This document shows, piece after piece, positions 45,483 through 56,299 of a stretch of 64,000 nt of DNA. The DNA comes from Microbotryomycetes sp. JL201 (lineage: Eukaryota; Basidiomycota; Microbotryomycetes). Location of the stretch: contig JAQYUZ010000040.1 of the NCBI GenBank assembly GCA_033819885.1, positions 101,576 through 165,575 on the forward strand. Direction: 5' to 3'. The position numbers and the translations under genes are program-made. Each line of letters opens with the position of its first letter. The stretch's first letter is position 1. The notes beneath the pieces were generated by a model that saw only the letters and a list, made by a program, of their open reading frames with translations, made no database searches and was not told where the DNA came from.

Positions 45483-48400
45483 CTAGGCAATCCAAGGCAC
45501 TTGGGCTATTCCGTTTGTCTGCAGTGGCACTGTCCAACCTCCGTGCTCCCTTCTTACGCCCGCATCGGCTCCAGAAAAAGATGTCGACAAGTCATCCGTC
45601 AACGCTGCTGGCCCATCATTACTCATGGATACCTGGTATGAATACGCAGGCAGCTGAGCTGATTCCAGAGTGTTGAGTCCTCCCGGAAAGCCAAGGCCCC
45701 AGTCAGAACCTGCACACATCGTCAACCGGTCAATCCCACGGGCACATCCATAACTACAGCCTGACACCGCTCACCTGAGCTTGTGAACGTGTTGAGAAAC
45801 TCTTGCGGCAAGTCCAGGCCAACTGGACTGTACAAAGGAACGTTCGCGGACTGGCTTGGCTGAGGCGAGTGCGACTGCTCCGATCCAGGCGTGGCAACGG
45901 CTGAGCCAGGCCAGTGTGCTGATCGCGCTGTAAATTTTTTTGAATCGTACCTTTTGCCGTGTAATGACGATGACAAGGGTGTCGTGGCCGGTCTTTTGAC
46001 TCCTCGTTCACTGGACAACCCAATCGGCGACAATCCAAGTCCAGCTCGAGCAGACCGCAATTTCTCCTCCTCGAGCATCAAATTGGCGACGAGCGAAGCA
46101 CCCCGGCTCGCGACTGCACTCGTCTCTTGCATTCCTTGCAACGCCTTCAACGCTCCTTTGACTTCGTCTCTCATGTCATCAGCCTTGTCTCCACCCGCTT
46201 CCAGCACCATCAGAGTAGAGGCGGATGCCGTACTACTCCTTTGAAACAGGTCCAACAGCACGACGCAAGCTGCTGCTGAGATGTGGTAAGGGATCGTCCA
46301 CAGCCGAAACAAGTCGTCACCGCATCGGGCGGCCTCGCGAAGAATCGTGCGCGACGCCGTGATGGCTCGTCGACGAGAGGACTGATAACGAGGATCTTGG
46401 AACGCTCGATGGAGGAACGGACGATGAAGCGTAAGGACTTTGTGATTGGAAGAGATGACAAAGGTCGAGCTGCGACGACGTGTCCTCGTCAGCAATCGTC
46501 AACGCCACCGTCGCCTTACAGCCGAAATGTCGTGCACAGAACCTACCGGACCCAATCAATACATGCTGGCATACCGTCAGTTGGACCGTTCGGATGTAAC
46601 CAAGCGGGGGCACGCTCGAGTATCTGCGAAAGCCGCTCATCGACCTGCAATAAGAACTCGTACGAAGGCGATCCCGCGTGCGTGTCCAGGTGCTCGAAAG
46701 TGCTCTGTAAGCACCTAGCGATTTGTATCCAGAGCAGTAGCTTAGACACGACCGTGTATTGGCCGACCGGCCTGTTCATGACTTGACCCAGCAACAAGTC
46801 TTCATCGCGCATATTACAAGGTAAAGGCGTCGTGACCTGTGTCGGCTGAACCATGTACGTTTTCCTGTACGCTGTCCCGAACCAATCTTGAGTGCACAAC
46901 GTCCAAAAGACTCGTTTACACATTTCGCGTTTGATAAGGGATTCGACGCGCACGTCGGCCGGATCGTTGGTCGTGGTCAGGTCCCACTCGGTATCAGAGC
47001 ACATGCGATGCAGGCCGAGCTCCTGAGCACTAGATATGCCTGCCGTCAACAATGTCGGGATAAGATTCGGTCCCCTAAATGGAGAGAAAAAGGGAGGGCG
47101 CCAAATTCAGCGTGAGACGAGCATGCTTGGACATTCCGAACAAAATCCTCACGCTGCATCCTGACCAGAGACCACCAAAATCGCGATCGCCTGTAGAGAG
47201 TACAACGAATGATTCTGCATAAAGTTGGCTCTGTGCAAGCACACCATAGAGCAATCGAACCATTTCTTGGCGAGCGAGTTTTGCTCTTCTGCCCTGTCGA
47301 AATTAGCTTGTCTTGATCAAACATTCCTCGATGGGTGCTCACCATTAGAAAAGCTTATGTATGCATCGAGAACCGGGTGCCAGTTGGCAACTCCAACAAC
47401 GAGCACAGCAAACACGATGGCCAACCAAGATGGGTCGACAAGCGAAATTCTCTCTTCGTCGTTGATGGACCAGAACTCGCTCAATTCTCGCTTGAAAGTA
47501 GGTGCATGCAGCGCTCCATGGTGCCAGCCCAATGCATTGACTGAGTGCATGATGATGGGCTCTGCAATTTTTCGCTCGGGAAAAGCCGCTGCGAGCGATT
47601 CCAAAGTTGGATACTGCAACAGAGGCATCGGCGGGATCTGCTGCGTCGCATCCTTTCTGATGCTCGTGAGACGCCGTCTCGCGTAGCCAATCTCCTGAGC
47701 TGGGTCATGGCTTCTCAACGCTTGTTGAGGGCTATTTGTGCTCGTTGTATCAAAGTTGCGATGTCGGCCGAGTGCGAGAAACTTTTTAGAGAGTGATGAG
47801 CGTGGTATCATCCGGTGTGACTAATGAATGTACGTACTTCGAGCGCCACTGATGCTTCAAGCTCTTGTTCAGCTTGCCTGCCCTCCTCGCCGCCGGCACT
47901 AGACAGGGATGGCGCTTTGGAGGATCTCAAAGATTCGAACGCATAGTCGGACTGCAGCAGACCGATTGACTGAGGCAAGTCGGGCAGCAGTGGCGACAAG
48001 GGCAGGGGCTGAAACTCAAGCGAAGGCTCTGTGGACTTTCCTTGCAAAGTCGATACCAGCAAGCTCTCGAGGTTCGCAATACGGTCTCTTAACATATCTG
48101 TCGTCACTTTGATGTCCGTGAGCTGTCCAAAAAGCTGATTGTTGTGAGGCAGTGTCTTCGTTTGTTGCGCTGATTGTGGCGCGACTGCTGAATCTGCGGT
48201 GCTTTCGCTACCAGGGAGTGTCGTCAAGGCGTGCTGCAACGGTTGCGACTAGTCCACTCACGCCTCCTTCTTGATTCCCGCCGTCAACTCTTGCTTGCAC
48301 AGATGTGATTTCCCTGAATGAACATATTCAGCGAGAATTGAGGCGATGGACCATGAGCGGCTGACCTCGTTTGATACACTGCGAGCATGGTACAACTTTG

Positions 48401-48667
48401 TCGCTGCTCGGTGCAATGCATGTGAGTGAACTTCCTGATACACGTACAGCAAGCAGGCATCGACGTACCACTTGGTCTTCTGTTCGCAGCCGACATTCTG
48501 ACTAAGTTCGTCCGATGCAGACTCTTGGAGAGATGCATGCTTACTCTTCTGCTACACTCTGTGCACGACAAGGTTTGCCTACTCGACTTCTTTCTTGTGG
48601 GTGCTGCGCTGGGTTCTTCGGCAGTGAGCGAGCTGTCGATTGTCGGATCAAGCGACAGACTCGACAT
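45483..48667 (-). CDS. Zn2Cys6 (Gal4-type) transcription factor with fungal-specific regulatory domain
   Basis: Exon 1 (48667-48545), an 11-nt exon (48479-48469) and exon 3 (48403-48366) splice to LSCTECSRRKTKCDKVVP, then CSQCIKRGKSHLC, a complete six-cysteine binuclear zinc cluster. A Leu-rich coiled segment follows (DMLRDRIANLESLLVSTLQ), then the fungal-specific TF domain, recognisable as LTAGISSAQELGLHRMCSD, REMCKRVFWTLCTQDWFGTAYRK and LDERL-type helices. The C-terminus is polar. It is a nuclear DNA-binding regulator with unknown target genes. The gene is in tandem with ALG3, and divergent from RPB9 across about 310 bases. Confidence 0.87.
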
Positions 48668-48974
48668 GATACTTGGCGGGTTCCACAACCAAGCTACTGC
48701 GCATTCACAAACGACGTCGCAGGTGAGTGGGTATGCGACGAAACGACACCAGGTTGTCCGGGACCAACGGACGAGCTTATCGTGCGGGATATCTTCCGAC
48801 TTCCGCAGCAATGTGTGTCGGTGCAGTGAATCGCAACAGGTCCTGAGGAACGCTTGCTGTTTGTGACAAACTAAAGTGTCGACTCTGCCGCAAATTCTCT
48901 GGGTCACAAAACCAAGTCACGATAAATGGGCACTGCGAGCGCGTTCGAGCGTCTTTGTGTGTCTCGCCGCGCTC
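48668..48974. promoter_or_regulatory. Divergent promoter Zn2Cys6 factor / RPB9
   Basis: About 307 bases between divergent ATGs; no repeats or RNA genes seen. Confidence 0.4.
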
Positions 48975-49750
48975 ATGGCATCCATCCGGTTCTGCGACGA
49001 GTGGTCAGTCACAGTGATGCCGACGTTGATGGGCACTCCCTGATATGATGATCCGGTCTGTTTGCTCGTGTCGCAGCGCCAACCTGCTGTACCCGAAAGT
49101 GAGACGGCCAATGCATGTACGTGCACGGCCGCGTACTGACCAAGTGGGTGGGATTGCGGCATGCAGGAGGACAAGGTCAACCATGTGTTGCTGTACGCCT
49201 GCCGCAACTGCAACTTTGTTGCAGAGACAAACAACCCGTGTGTGTTCAGGCACGACTTGATTGTCACGACAAAGTCAGTCTCCGCACACAGACCCTGTGT
49301 TTTGAACGATGTACTCAAGCAAGGGCGTGTCTCTCGAACAGGGAAACGGCGGGCGTAACTCAGGATTTGGAGACAGATCCGACGCTGGTGAGTCTCCGCG
49401 TACACGGGGTCGAATCAAGACTACGAACATCAGCGTGACCCTTTTCATATGTGCTCTTTCCCAGCCACGGTCAACAATAGAGTGTCCAAAATGGTGAGCG
49501 CCGTTCAGTGGGTCGAATGAGCCAGCCACTGAAACCCATGATCGCGCAATGCAGTCACAACAAAGAGTTGGTCATCGTGGAATCCATCAAACGGGAGGAC
49601 GTCCTTTCTAACTCGAGATTTTTTACATCGGTAGTGCCGTGTTTTTCCAAGATCAAGCGCGACGAATCGACACAAAGATGGTGTTGTTCTACGTGTGCAC
49701 AAGGTCGGGCTGCGCATGGCTCTTGGTGGACGATGAGTGCCCTCAGCTGA
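48975..49750 (+). CDS. RPB9: RNA polymerase II subunit RPB9
   Basis: Seven exons: 48975-49003, 49077-49098, 49167-49273, 49342-49387, 49465-49493, 49555-49566 and 49635-49750. The spliced protein is about 119 residues, close to the usual 122. The first zinc ribbon is MASIRFCDECANLLYPK ... LLYACRNCNFV. The second is STIECPKCHNKDAVFFQDQ ... MVLFYVCTRSGCAWLL. A 12-nt exon supplies HNK. The conserved DLETDPTLPR lies between the ribbons. Rpb9 sits on the polymerase II lobe and affects start-site choice, fidelity and elongation. No exon is longer than 116 nt, so an ORF scan sees only fragments. Confidence 0.92.
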
Positions 49751-50601
49751 TTGTTCCATACTATGTGTTCAGATGCCACAAGACATTCCAGGACCCGGTT
49801 CTGACTGCCAGGCGATGACAGACTCGCCACCAAGGGGTTGGTCAGAAACGGGATTGAGTGCACGAAAGAAAGTTCCGAGGAATTGTTGTAGCAACAGTGT
49901 GAATGTAAAGCAGTCATTGCAAGTCAAATGGTTTGGGTTGGAGAACGGGTTGGCCCCCTTTGCCGCAGTCGTCATTGTAGTTTGGGCCGAGAGTTTTCGA
50001 CGGACGCTTTTGTCACTGTGCAGTCTAGCCCAGCAGGCTCGGCATAGTCAATTGCGAGCAATTCAGCAACACTTTTACGCGCCTGAGTGAACAGCGCGAG
50101 TCGTGTGAGTCCTTGACGACAGCCGCCCGAGCACCGCCGCGACTAAACGGTCGCACACGATCGTGCACGCGTGCCTTGCGAAGCCGCTTGTGCGCTACTG
50201 GTGCCTTTCGCTCGATGCGGGCCTTCTTTTCGACTCGTGTGTTGTCCTGTGTATCCTCGCTAACGCCGCGAGCCGGCTGTTGCCTTTTCCATTGCGCTCA
50301 GCTGCTGCCGCGCCTTCGCCGCCTTTCTAGCTCGCTACAGGCCTGTGACGGCGCTCCCTCCCTGAGGTCACGCCGCGGCAAGACTCGAGTGGCTGACAGA
50401 CACGCCTCATCGACATCAGCTCCCGTGAGTTGCTTGTCGTTGCATTCGGAACCGACTCGTCTCGTCTCGTCGCGTCGGTCCCGTCGGCGGAACGTGCTGA
50501 ACCCGTTCGCACCTGAAACACGTCCGCGTACGCCTCGCCGTCACACTCCACTGACACGCGTCGTAGTACCAGCTCATCGCTCTAACCGGGCCAACATCAT
50601 A
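49751..50601. promoter_or_regulatory. Upstream region of the GH5 gene
   Basis: About 850 bases. From 50113 the frame of the GH5 gene is open and in phase with its ATG at 50602, so an Arg/Ser-rich N-terminal extension of 163 residues is possible. The start MSYPPTHDAARRV at 50602 is preferred because the extension looks like low-complexity leader sequence. Confidence 0.4.
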
Positions 50602-53460
50602 ATGTCGTATCCGCCGACGCACGACGCTGCAAGGCGCGTGCAGGACGACGAACGATTCAACTCGCGCTCGTCCGCGGATTTGTACGCAAGCGTGCCGACG
50701 CAGGACGCGTACGATCACCCACCGACTCCGCCGCATTTTGTCGACGACAATCACTATCCGATCAGGAGGGACTCGACGATGGGCTCGTTTGGCATGGACA
50801 GCTACCGGGATCCGTACGGAGCTCAGCCTTACGGCGGCTCGACCACAACATCGTTCGCCAACCTCGCAGATTACGACGGCAGTCAGATGGCGCTCAACAC
50901 GATCGGCAGAGACGGCGCTCAACAGGGAACGTATGGAGACAAGTACGAGGATGAGGCGTTTGACGGCGTCGCCACCCCCAAGCAACGAAACCTGAAACGA
51001 GGAGGCGCAAATGCGGGGGCGGGCGGGTTTTGGTCTAGATTGTCAAGCAAGGGTAGGAAAATGCTCATTATCGGAGCAATTGCCCTCTTGCTCGTCATCG
51101 TTATCGCTGTCGCCGTGCCTGCGGCCGTCGTCACTACAAGTCGCGACAAGAACGAGTCGGTTGATAGCAATCAGGAAGGCTCTGCAAAGTCCTCAAGCCA
51201 TTCAATCGTCGCATCTGCACCTTCAGGAGTCCCCACGGGTGGCTCGGATGGCGGCGACATTGATTGGAGAACGGCGGCCGTAGGTGGGGACGGTTCGACT
51301 GTGTACATGGAGGATGGCTCGTCCTTTATCTACAACAACACATTCGGTGGTTTTTGGAACGCTATTCCGTTCAATGATTCCGCCAAGGCACAAGCCGATA
51401 TGCCCGCTTTGAACGAGCCGTGGGACTACAGTAAAAATCTCATCTCCGGCGTCAACATTGGCGGGTGCGTTCTTTCGAAGTCTTGTCTCCAAAATTTGTC
51501 CCTCATTTAACGATGGCGTGTCCTTGATTTCAGATGGTTAACGATCGAGCCATTCATTGTGCCCGGTCTTTTTGAGCCGTTCAATCCTGAGACGGGTTCC
51601 GATGTGTACGACGCAACTGTGGTGGACGAATGGACTCTGTGTGAGGCTCTAGGCTCCAACATGACAGCTGTCATCACAGAGCATTATGAGACGTTCATCG
51701 TAAGTTGTTTCAGCTTTATATCTCAATCGCCGCTTGCCGACTAACCTCTCTTCTTCCATAGACCGAGAAGGATTTTGCCCAGATTGCGGGTGCAGGTCTG
51801 AATTGGGTCCGTATCCCGATTCCGTGGTGGATCATCGAAGTGTACGATGGCGAGCCATTCCTGGCCAATGTCGGATGGACCTACTTCCTTAAAGGTCTCA
51901 CTTGGGCCCGCAAGTACGGTCTCCGCGTCAATCTCGATTTGCATGCCGTGCCTGGCTCTCAAAACGGCTACAATCACTCGGGCAAGCAGGGTTCTATCAA
52001 CTTGCTCAACGGTGTCATGGGCATTGCCAACGCGCAACGGACGATGAATTACATCCGCACCTTGACAGAGTTTATTTCGCAAGATCAGTACAAAAACTTG
52101 GTGCCAATGTTCTCGATTCTCAACGAGCCATATGCTGCGACGATTGGGGTCGAGACGCTTCGCACTTTGTGAGTGGCAAGGCTTTGTCAAGGCGTTTTGT
52201 CTGTACTCACTTTGTTTTCACTGCAGTTACTATGAAGTTTACACAATGGTACGCGAGATCACCGGATACGGCGAAGGCAACGGACCGTGGATCACCTTCC
52301 ACGATGGGTTCACGGGCACTCCCGTCCGATCTGTCGCTCAAGGCGGCTGGCTCGGATGGTTGCCTGGTATGGATCGAGTCGCCCTTGACACGCATCCCTA
52401 CTTGTGCTTTGCCGAGCCAAACAACGACGGCATCACGTACCAAGCCGCGAAGGTGAGAGATCCTACCGAATAGGAATCCCGTCACGGTGACTGAATAGCT
52501 GCAAAAACTCGCAGCCTTGCTCGTATTGGGCCGGAGGTATGAATCAAACTTCAGAACAATTTGGCTACTATATGGCTGCCGAGTGGTCGCTTGCTTGTAA
52601 GTTGCCGTGGGTCGCATGTTCATCCGAAGTAGAGACCGACACGGGCATTTGTTTCCCTAGTCAACGATTGCGGCAAGTGGCTTAACAATGTCGGCAATGG
52701 CCAGCGCTATGAAGGCACCTACTATGTCCCTGGCAACACGACAGCTCCAGAATTTGCGCGCGTCGGCAGCTGCGAGCCTTGGACTGTAAGCTTGGACGGG
52801 GAAGTAACAGTCCCCGAAGTTTACTGACATGTGCGCATCCAGAATTATCCTGCGTACAACCAGTCCACAAAGGACGGCTTGAAGCTCGTTGCCGCCGGCC
52901 ACATGGACGCGTTCCGTAACTGGTTCTATTGGACTTGGAAGATTGGCTACAGTGACGTGCTTGGCATGATTGCCAATCCGGTTTGGTCGTATTCTTTGGG
53001 ACTGCAAGAAGGATGGTTGCCCGAGAACCCTCGCGAGGTCGTTGGCGCATGCACGTCACTCGTGTCCGAAAACGGATTTACTGTTTCGTTCTCGACCAAT
53101 CCGGCTCCGACACTCTCGCCTTGGATGACGGGCGGCCAAGGTGCTGGCACAATTCAAAACACCGCCATGCTGAGCTCATACACGCAATGGCCGCCTGCGA
53201 GCCTCGGCACAACACCCGTGTCCAACTTGCCAACGTATACTCAGACTCAGGACAGGATCACGCTGCCCGTTAGCTCGGCGACTTCCTATCCGAGTGGGTA
53301 CTCTACTCGAGTGTCGCCTGGTGATGGTTGGTTTAACAATCAAGATTCGAGCGATTTTTACACTCCAGTCGAAGGATGTAGCTACCCTGACCCGTGGAGC
53401 GGAGTTGAAGCGACGAGTGCGTTAAGACTTCCGCGGCCAGGTGACACGTATTTGTGCTGA
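50602..53460 (+). CDS. Membrane-anchored glucan 1,3-beta-glucosidase (GH5, EXG-D type)
   Basis: Seven exons: 50602-51474, 51534-51699, 51762-52168, 52227-52452, 52515-52596, 52661-52785 and 52843-53460. A polar N-terminus is followed by one trans-membrane segment (KMLIIGAIALLLVIVIAVAVPAAV), a linker and the catalytic domain: SGVNIGGWLTIEPF, GLRVNLDLHAVPGSQNG, acid/base ILNEPYA (near 52122) and nucleophile MAAEWSLA (Glu at 52581). The tail is Ser/Thr-rich. Exo-beta-1,3-glucanases of this kind trim wall glucan from the outer face of the plasma membrane. It is the complete paralog of the truncated gene at the left edge, which lies on the opposite strand. Confidence 0.93.
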
Positions 53461-53892
53461 CGTTCCTTTTTTGCTCAGTCCCACGGAGTCAGTGCCAGGG
53501 CGATGGCGCTCGAGCAAAGCGCACCGCCACTCCGTCCCGCCGGACAGTCGACTTGCCACCGACCATCACTCCGACTCCGGCGCCTCGCAGGACCTGAACA
53601 GATCGATCGAAATGGACAATTTTGCTTTGACTATACAGACACTGCTTTTTAGATTACCTGCTCTACTTCTTTTTACGACCCCTTTCGTTGCCGCCGACAC
53701 CATTAGCGGTGACCACTTGATGACATGATCTTCCTTTCACTCGTAAATAATCAATCATTTTATGCTCCTGCAATACGCGATACTGTCTTGTTTCTGCAAA
53801 GTAGGCGGTGCGGGCCTTTTTCACGTGACGACGTATCCTCGTCGTCGTCGGCTATGCCCTTGGCCTCGTTCGTCATCGGTTTGAAGACCACA
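53461..53892. promoter_or_regulatory. Intergenic region downstream of GH5
   Basis: About 430 bases. The next gene's frame is open from 53725, with ATGs at 53725, 53854 and 53893. No other feature is seen. Confidence 0.35.
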
Positions 53893-55590
53893 ATGGCGGC
53901 GACACAGGAGTACAAGCGCGAGACGCAGAGCACAATTGTGGAAACTGACACGATTGTTGAGCCTCAAGATGACGGATCGACAAAACCTCCCGGGTGGACA
54001 AAGACGTACAGCAGATTGACGCAAGCACTGCCAACGGCCGTGTCTAGTCGATTACCGACGACAGACGAAGCTCAAGCTCACGTCTCTACACTCAACACCA
54101 AGTTTGAGCAATTCAGTCAAGCTTCAAAGACAAAGTATGACGAGTTGAGCGTGGCATCAAGGGACAAGTACGGAGAGTTGAGCACGGCGTCAAAGGACAG
54201 ATACGACAGAGCGAAACAGCAATACAGGGCTAGCAAGCTCAATCCAGACCGAATGTTTGACAAGTGAGTGACAACTTCTACGTGTGTGTGTGCGTGTGTA
54301 GGAGCGATGGGATTCGACAGTTGACGTTCGCCACTGTGCGCCTGCACGGATAGGGCTTGGTCTGTTACGAACGAGACCAACATCGCACTCAACGTGTCGT
54401 TGAATCAAGTTGGTCCATTACACTACCAAGTTTTGCTGCCCAACGAAACGTTTGAACGAAGGGTGCCCAACCTTTGGTACTCGCTCGAACTCCGACCATG
54501 GACGGGACCGGGTACGGCTTACAACAGCTGGTCCGTCACATGGCCCATCTTGGCTGTTGCGGGTCCTACAGCTGCTGCGACGTCACTCATTGCGATTCCT
54601 CTGGTGGCGCTGTTTGCCGGAGGAACGGCTATGGCTTCATTGACGAGCGCAGGTAGCGCCGCGGCGTCAGGAGTAGCTAGCGCTGGCACTGCTTTGACGG
54701 GCGCTGGTGCCAAAGCAGCTCGGTTGGCAGCTGGAGCAGCGGCTTTGCCTGGTGGTGCAAAGATCAAAAACAAGCTCGTCGACGCAGCTAGAAAAAACGT
54801 CGTCGGTGAGGACGGTCAGGTCGTTTTCACAGACAAGCTCGTGAGGTACTTTGCAAAAGACTCTTCGAGCGGTTCGACAGTCAGACCTGTCGATCTTGAA
54901 GCAGACAAGCACAAGCGTGACAAGATTCAAGAGGTTGACGTGACGGGTTTCGAGTTGGAAAAAGTTCTCAAGTGCGAGACTGGCACGGCAAAGGTCGACA
55001 AGGTTTTGCAAAAGGCTTTCGAGAGCTTGTCTCTCAAAGAAAAGCGAATCAAAACCCAAGACAATCCCGTGTTGAGAATCACGGGAGGACCAGAGTTGGA
55101 GGAGCGAGAAGGGAAGCAGGTGCTTGTGTTTTACCCTTTACTCGTTGAACAAGTCGTCGACGTTGGCGTCGAAGTAAGGTCACGCTACGTGGTTGTCCAA
55201 CAGCGGCCGTCAGACTGACTTTTTCTCTTAACTTAGCCTGTGCCACCGAATGAAGTGCCACCGACTTTGGACGAGAGCGCGTTCTTGAGGGACGCGCGCG
55301 TCGTGCCTACGGTGAAGCAAGCCGAAGTGGCCGTGTCAAAGGCACCAACTCGGTCTCAGCTGGTTGACAAGGATGAGCAAACGCGCGACGGCACCTCCGA
55401 GACAGCCGCCATACCAGAGTCTGCCGAGGACGAGATTGACAGCGTCGTGGCTGACGCAGTTTCAAGCGTGGCCAGTGATGACGAGGACGTGAAAGCCCAG
55501 CAGGAGCACCATGAGCGGCGCGAGAGCGAGGAGCAAGCGGCGCCACCGCCAGCTGCGACTGGGAAAAAGAGTTGGTTTTCTTGGAGGTGA
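53893..55590 (+). CDS. Uncharacterised protein with LEA-like repeats and Ala/Gly-rich core
   Basis: Exons are 53893-54263, 54354-55173 and 55237-55590 (about 515 residues). The N-terminal third holds imperfect repeats of the form SKTKYDELSVASRDKYGELS, predicted amphipathic and LEA- or perilipin-like. The centre has a conserved-looking segment (AWSVTNETNIALNVSLNQVG, LHYQVLLPNETFERRVPNLW) and then a hydrophobic Ala/Gly-rich stretch (WPILAVAGPTAAATSLIAIP ...). The C-terminus is acidic (ESAEDEIDSVVADAVSSVAS) and ends KKSWFSWR. I do not recognise the family. A lipid-surface or membrane-associated role is only a guess. Confidence 0.75.
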
Positions 55591-56299
55591 CATCACTTGC
55601 TGTAATTTGATTTGACTTGATCGACCACGAATGTGAGCGCAAAATTGCCAGAGTACAGGTATGCTGCGGATGCTGAGCGCCGCCCGCACGTGTGGGTCCA
55701 GGCACGTTTCCGTCCGCTGTGCCCTGCCCGCATCGCCGTTTCGGGCCCGTCTGCTGACTCGACGCTCGAACTGTTGAGCTTGAGTACGCGAACACAAGGC
55801 CTTGTCGTCTGTGCGGACGTCAGACGAGGCAGCAGAGCCGAACCGTTTGACGACGACGCTCGGCGCAGACGCGGAATCGACGTAACGCAGCAGTCGACGA
55901 CAACTGCAGTTTGACACGAGCGCGAAGTATTGGAAAGTGAAAGGTGCAATTGCGCCCAGCGGGTAAGTGCCTGCGTTTCCGATCATGTCGCTGTGTGTAT
56001 GCGCGTCCCGCAACATTGTCTGTGCTCGCCGTGCGCGCACGCGCAGTGTCGATCATCGTCAAAGTGCTTTGCTCCGTTCGCTGTCTCTTGCATTCTGACT
56101 GCTGGTCGGACGACGGCGACGGTCAATTGGGTCGCGCAGACGCAGCTGTAGTCGTCTGCTTGGTCTTCTGCGTCATTTCCTCCAAGCCTGACTCTTGCTT
56201 GATCGGATACAGACCTACGTGACTTCGCGGTCAAGGAGCCTGTCGCGTGGCCACCGAGCAGGGAAGCGCGCATCAGGAGCGCGGTGATCGCCACACTCC
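55591..56299. other. Gene-free stretch before the PHO80-like cyclin
   Basis: About 710 bases. Several overlapping ORFs on both strands look like chance frames in GC-rich sequence. Presumably the cyclin promoter. Confidence 0.35.
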
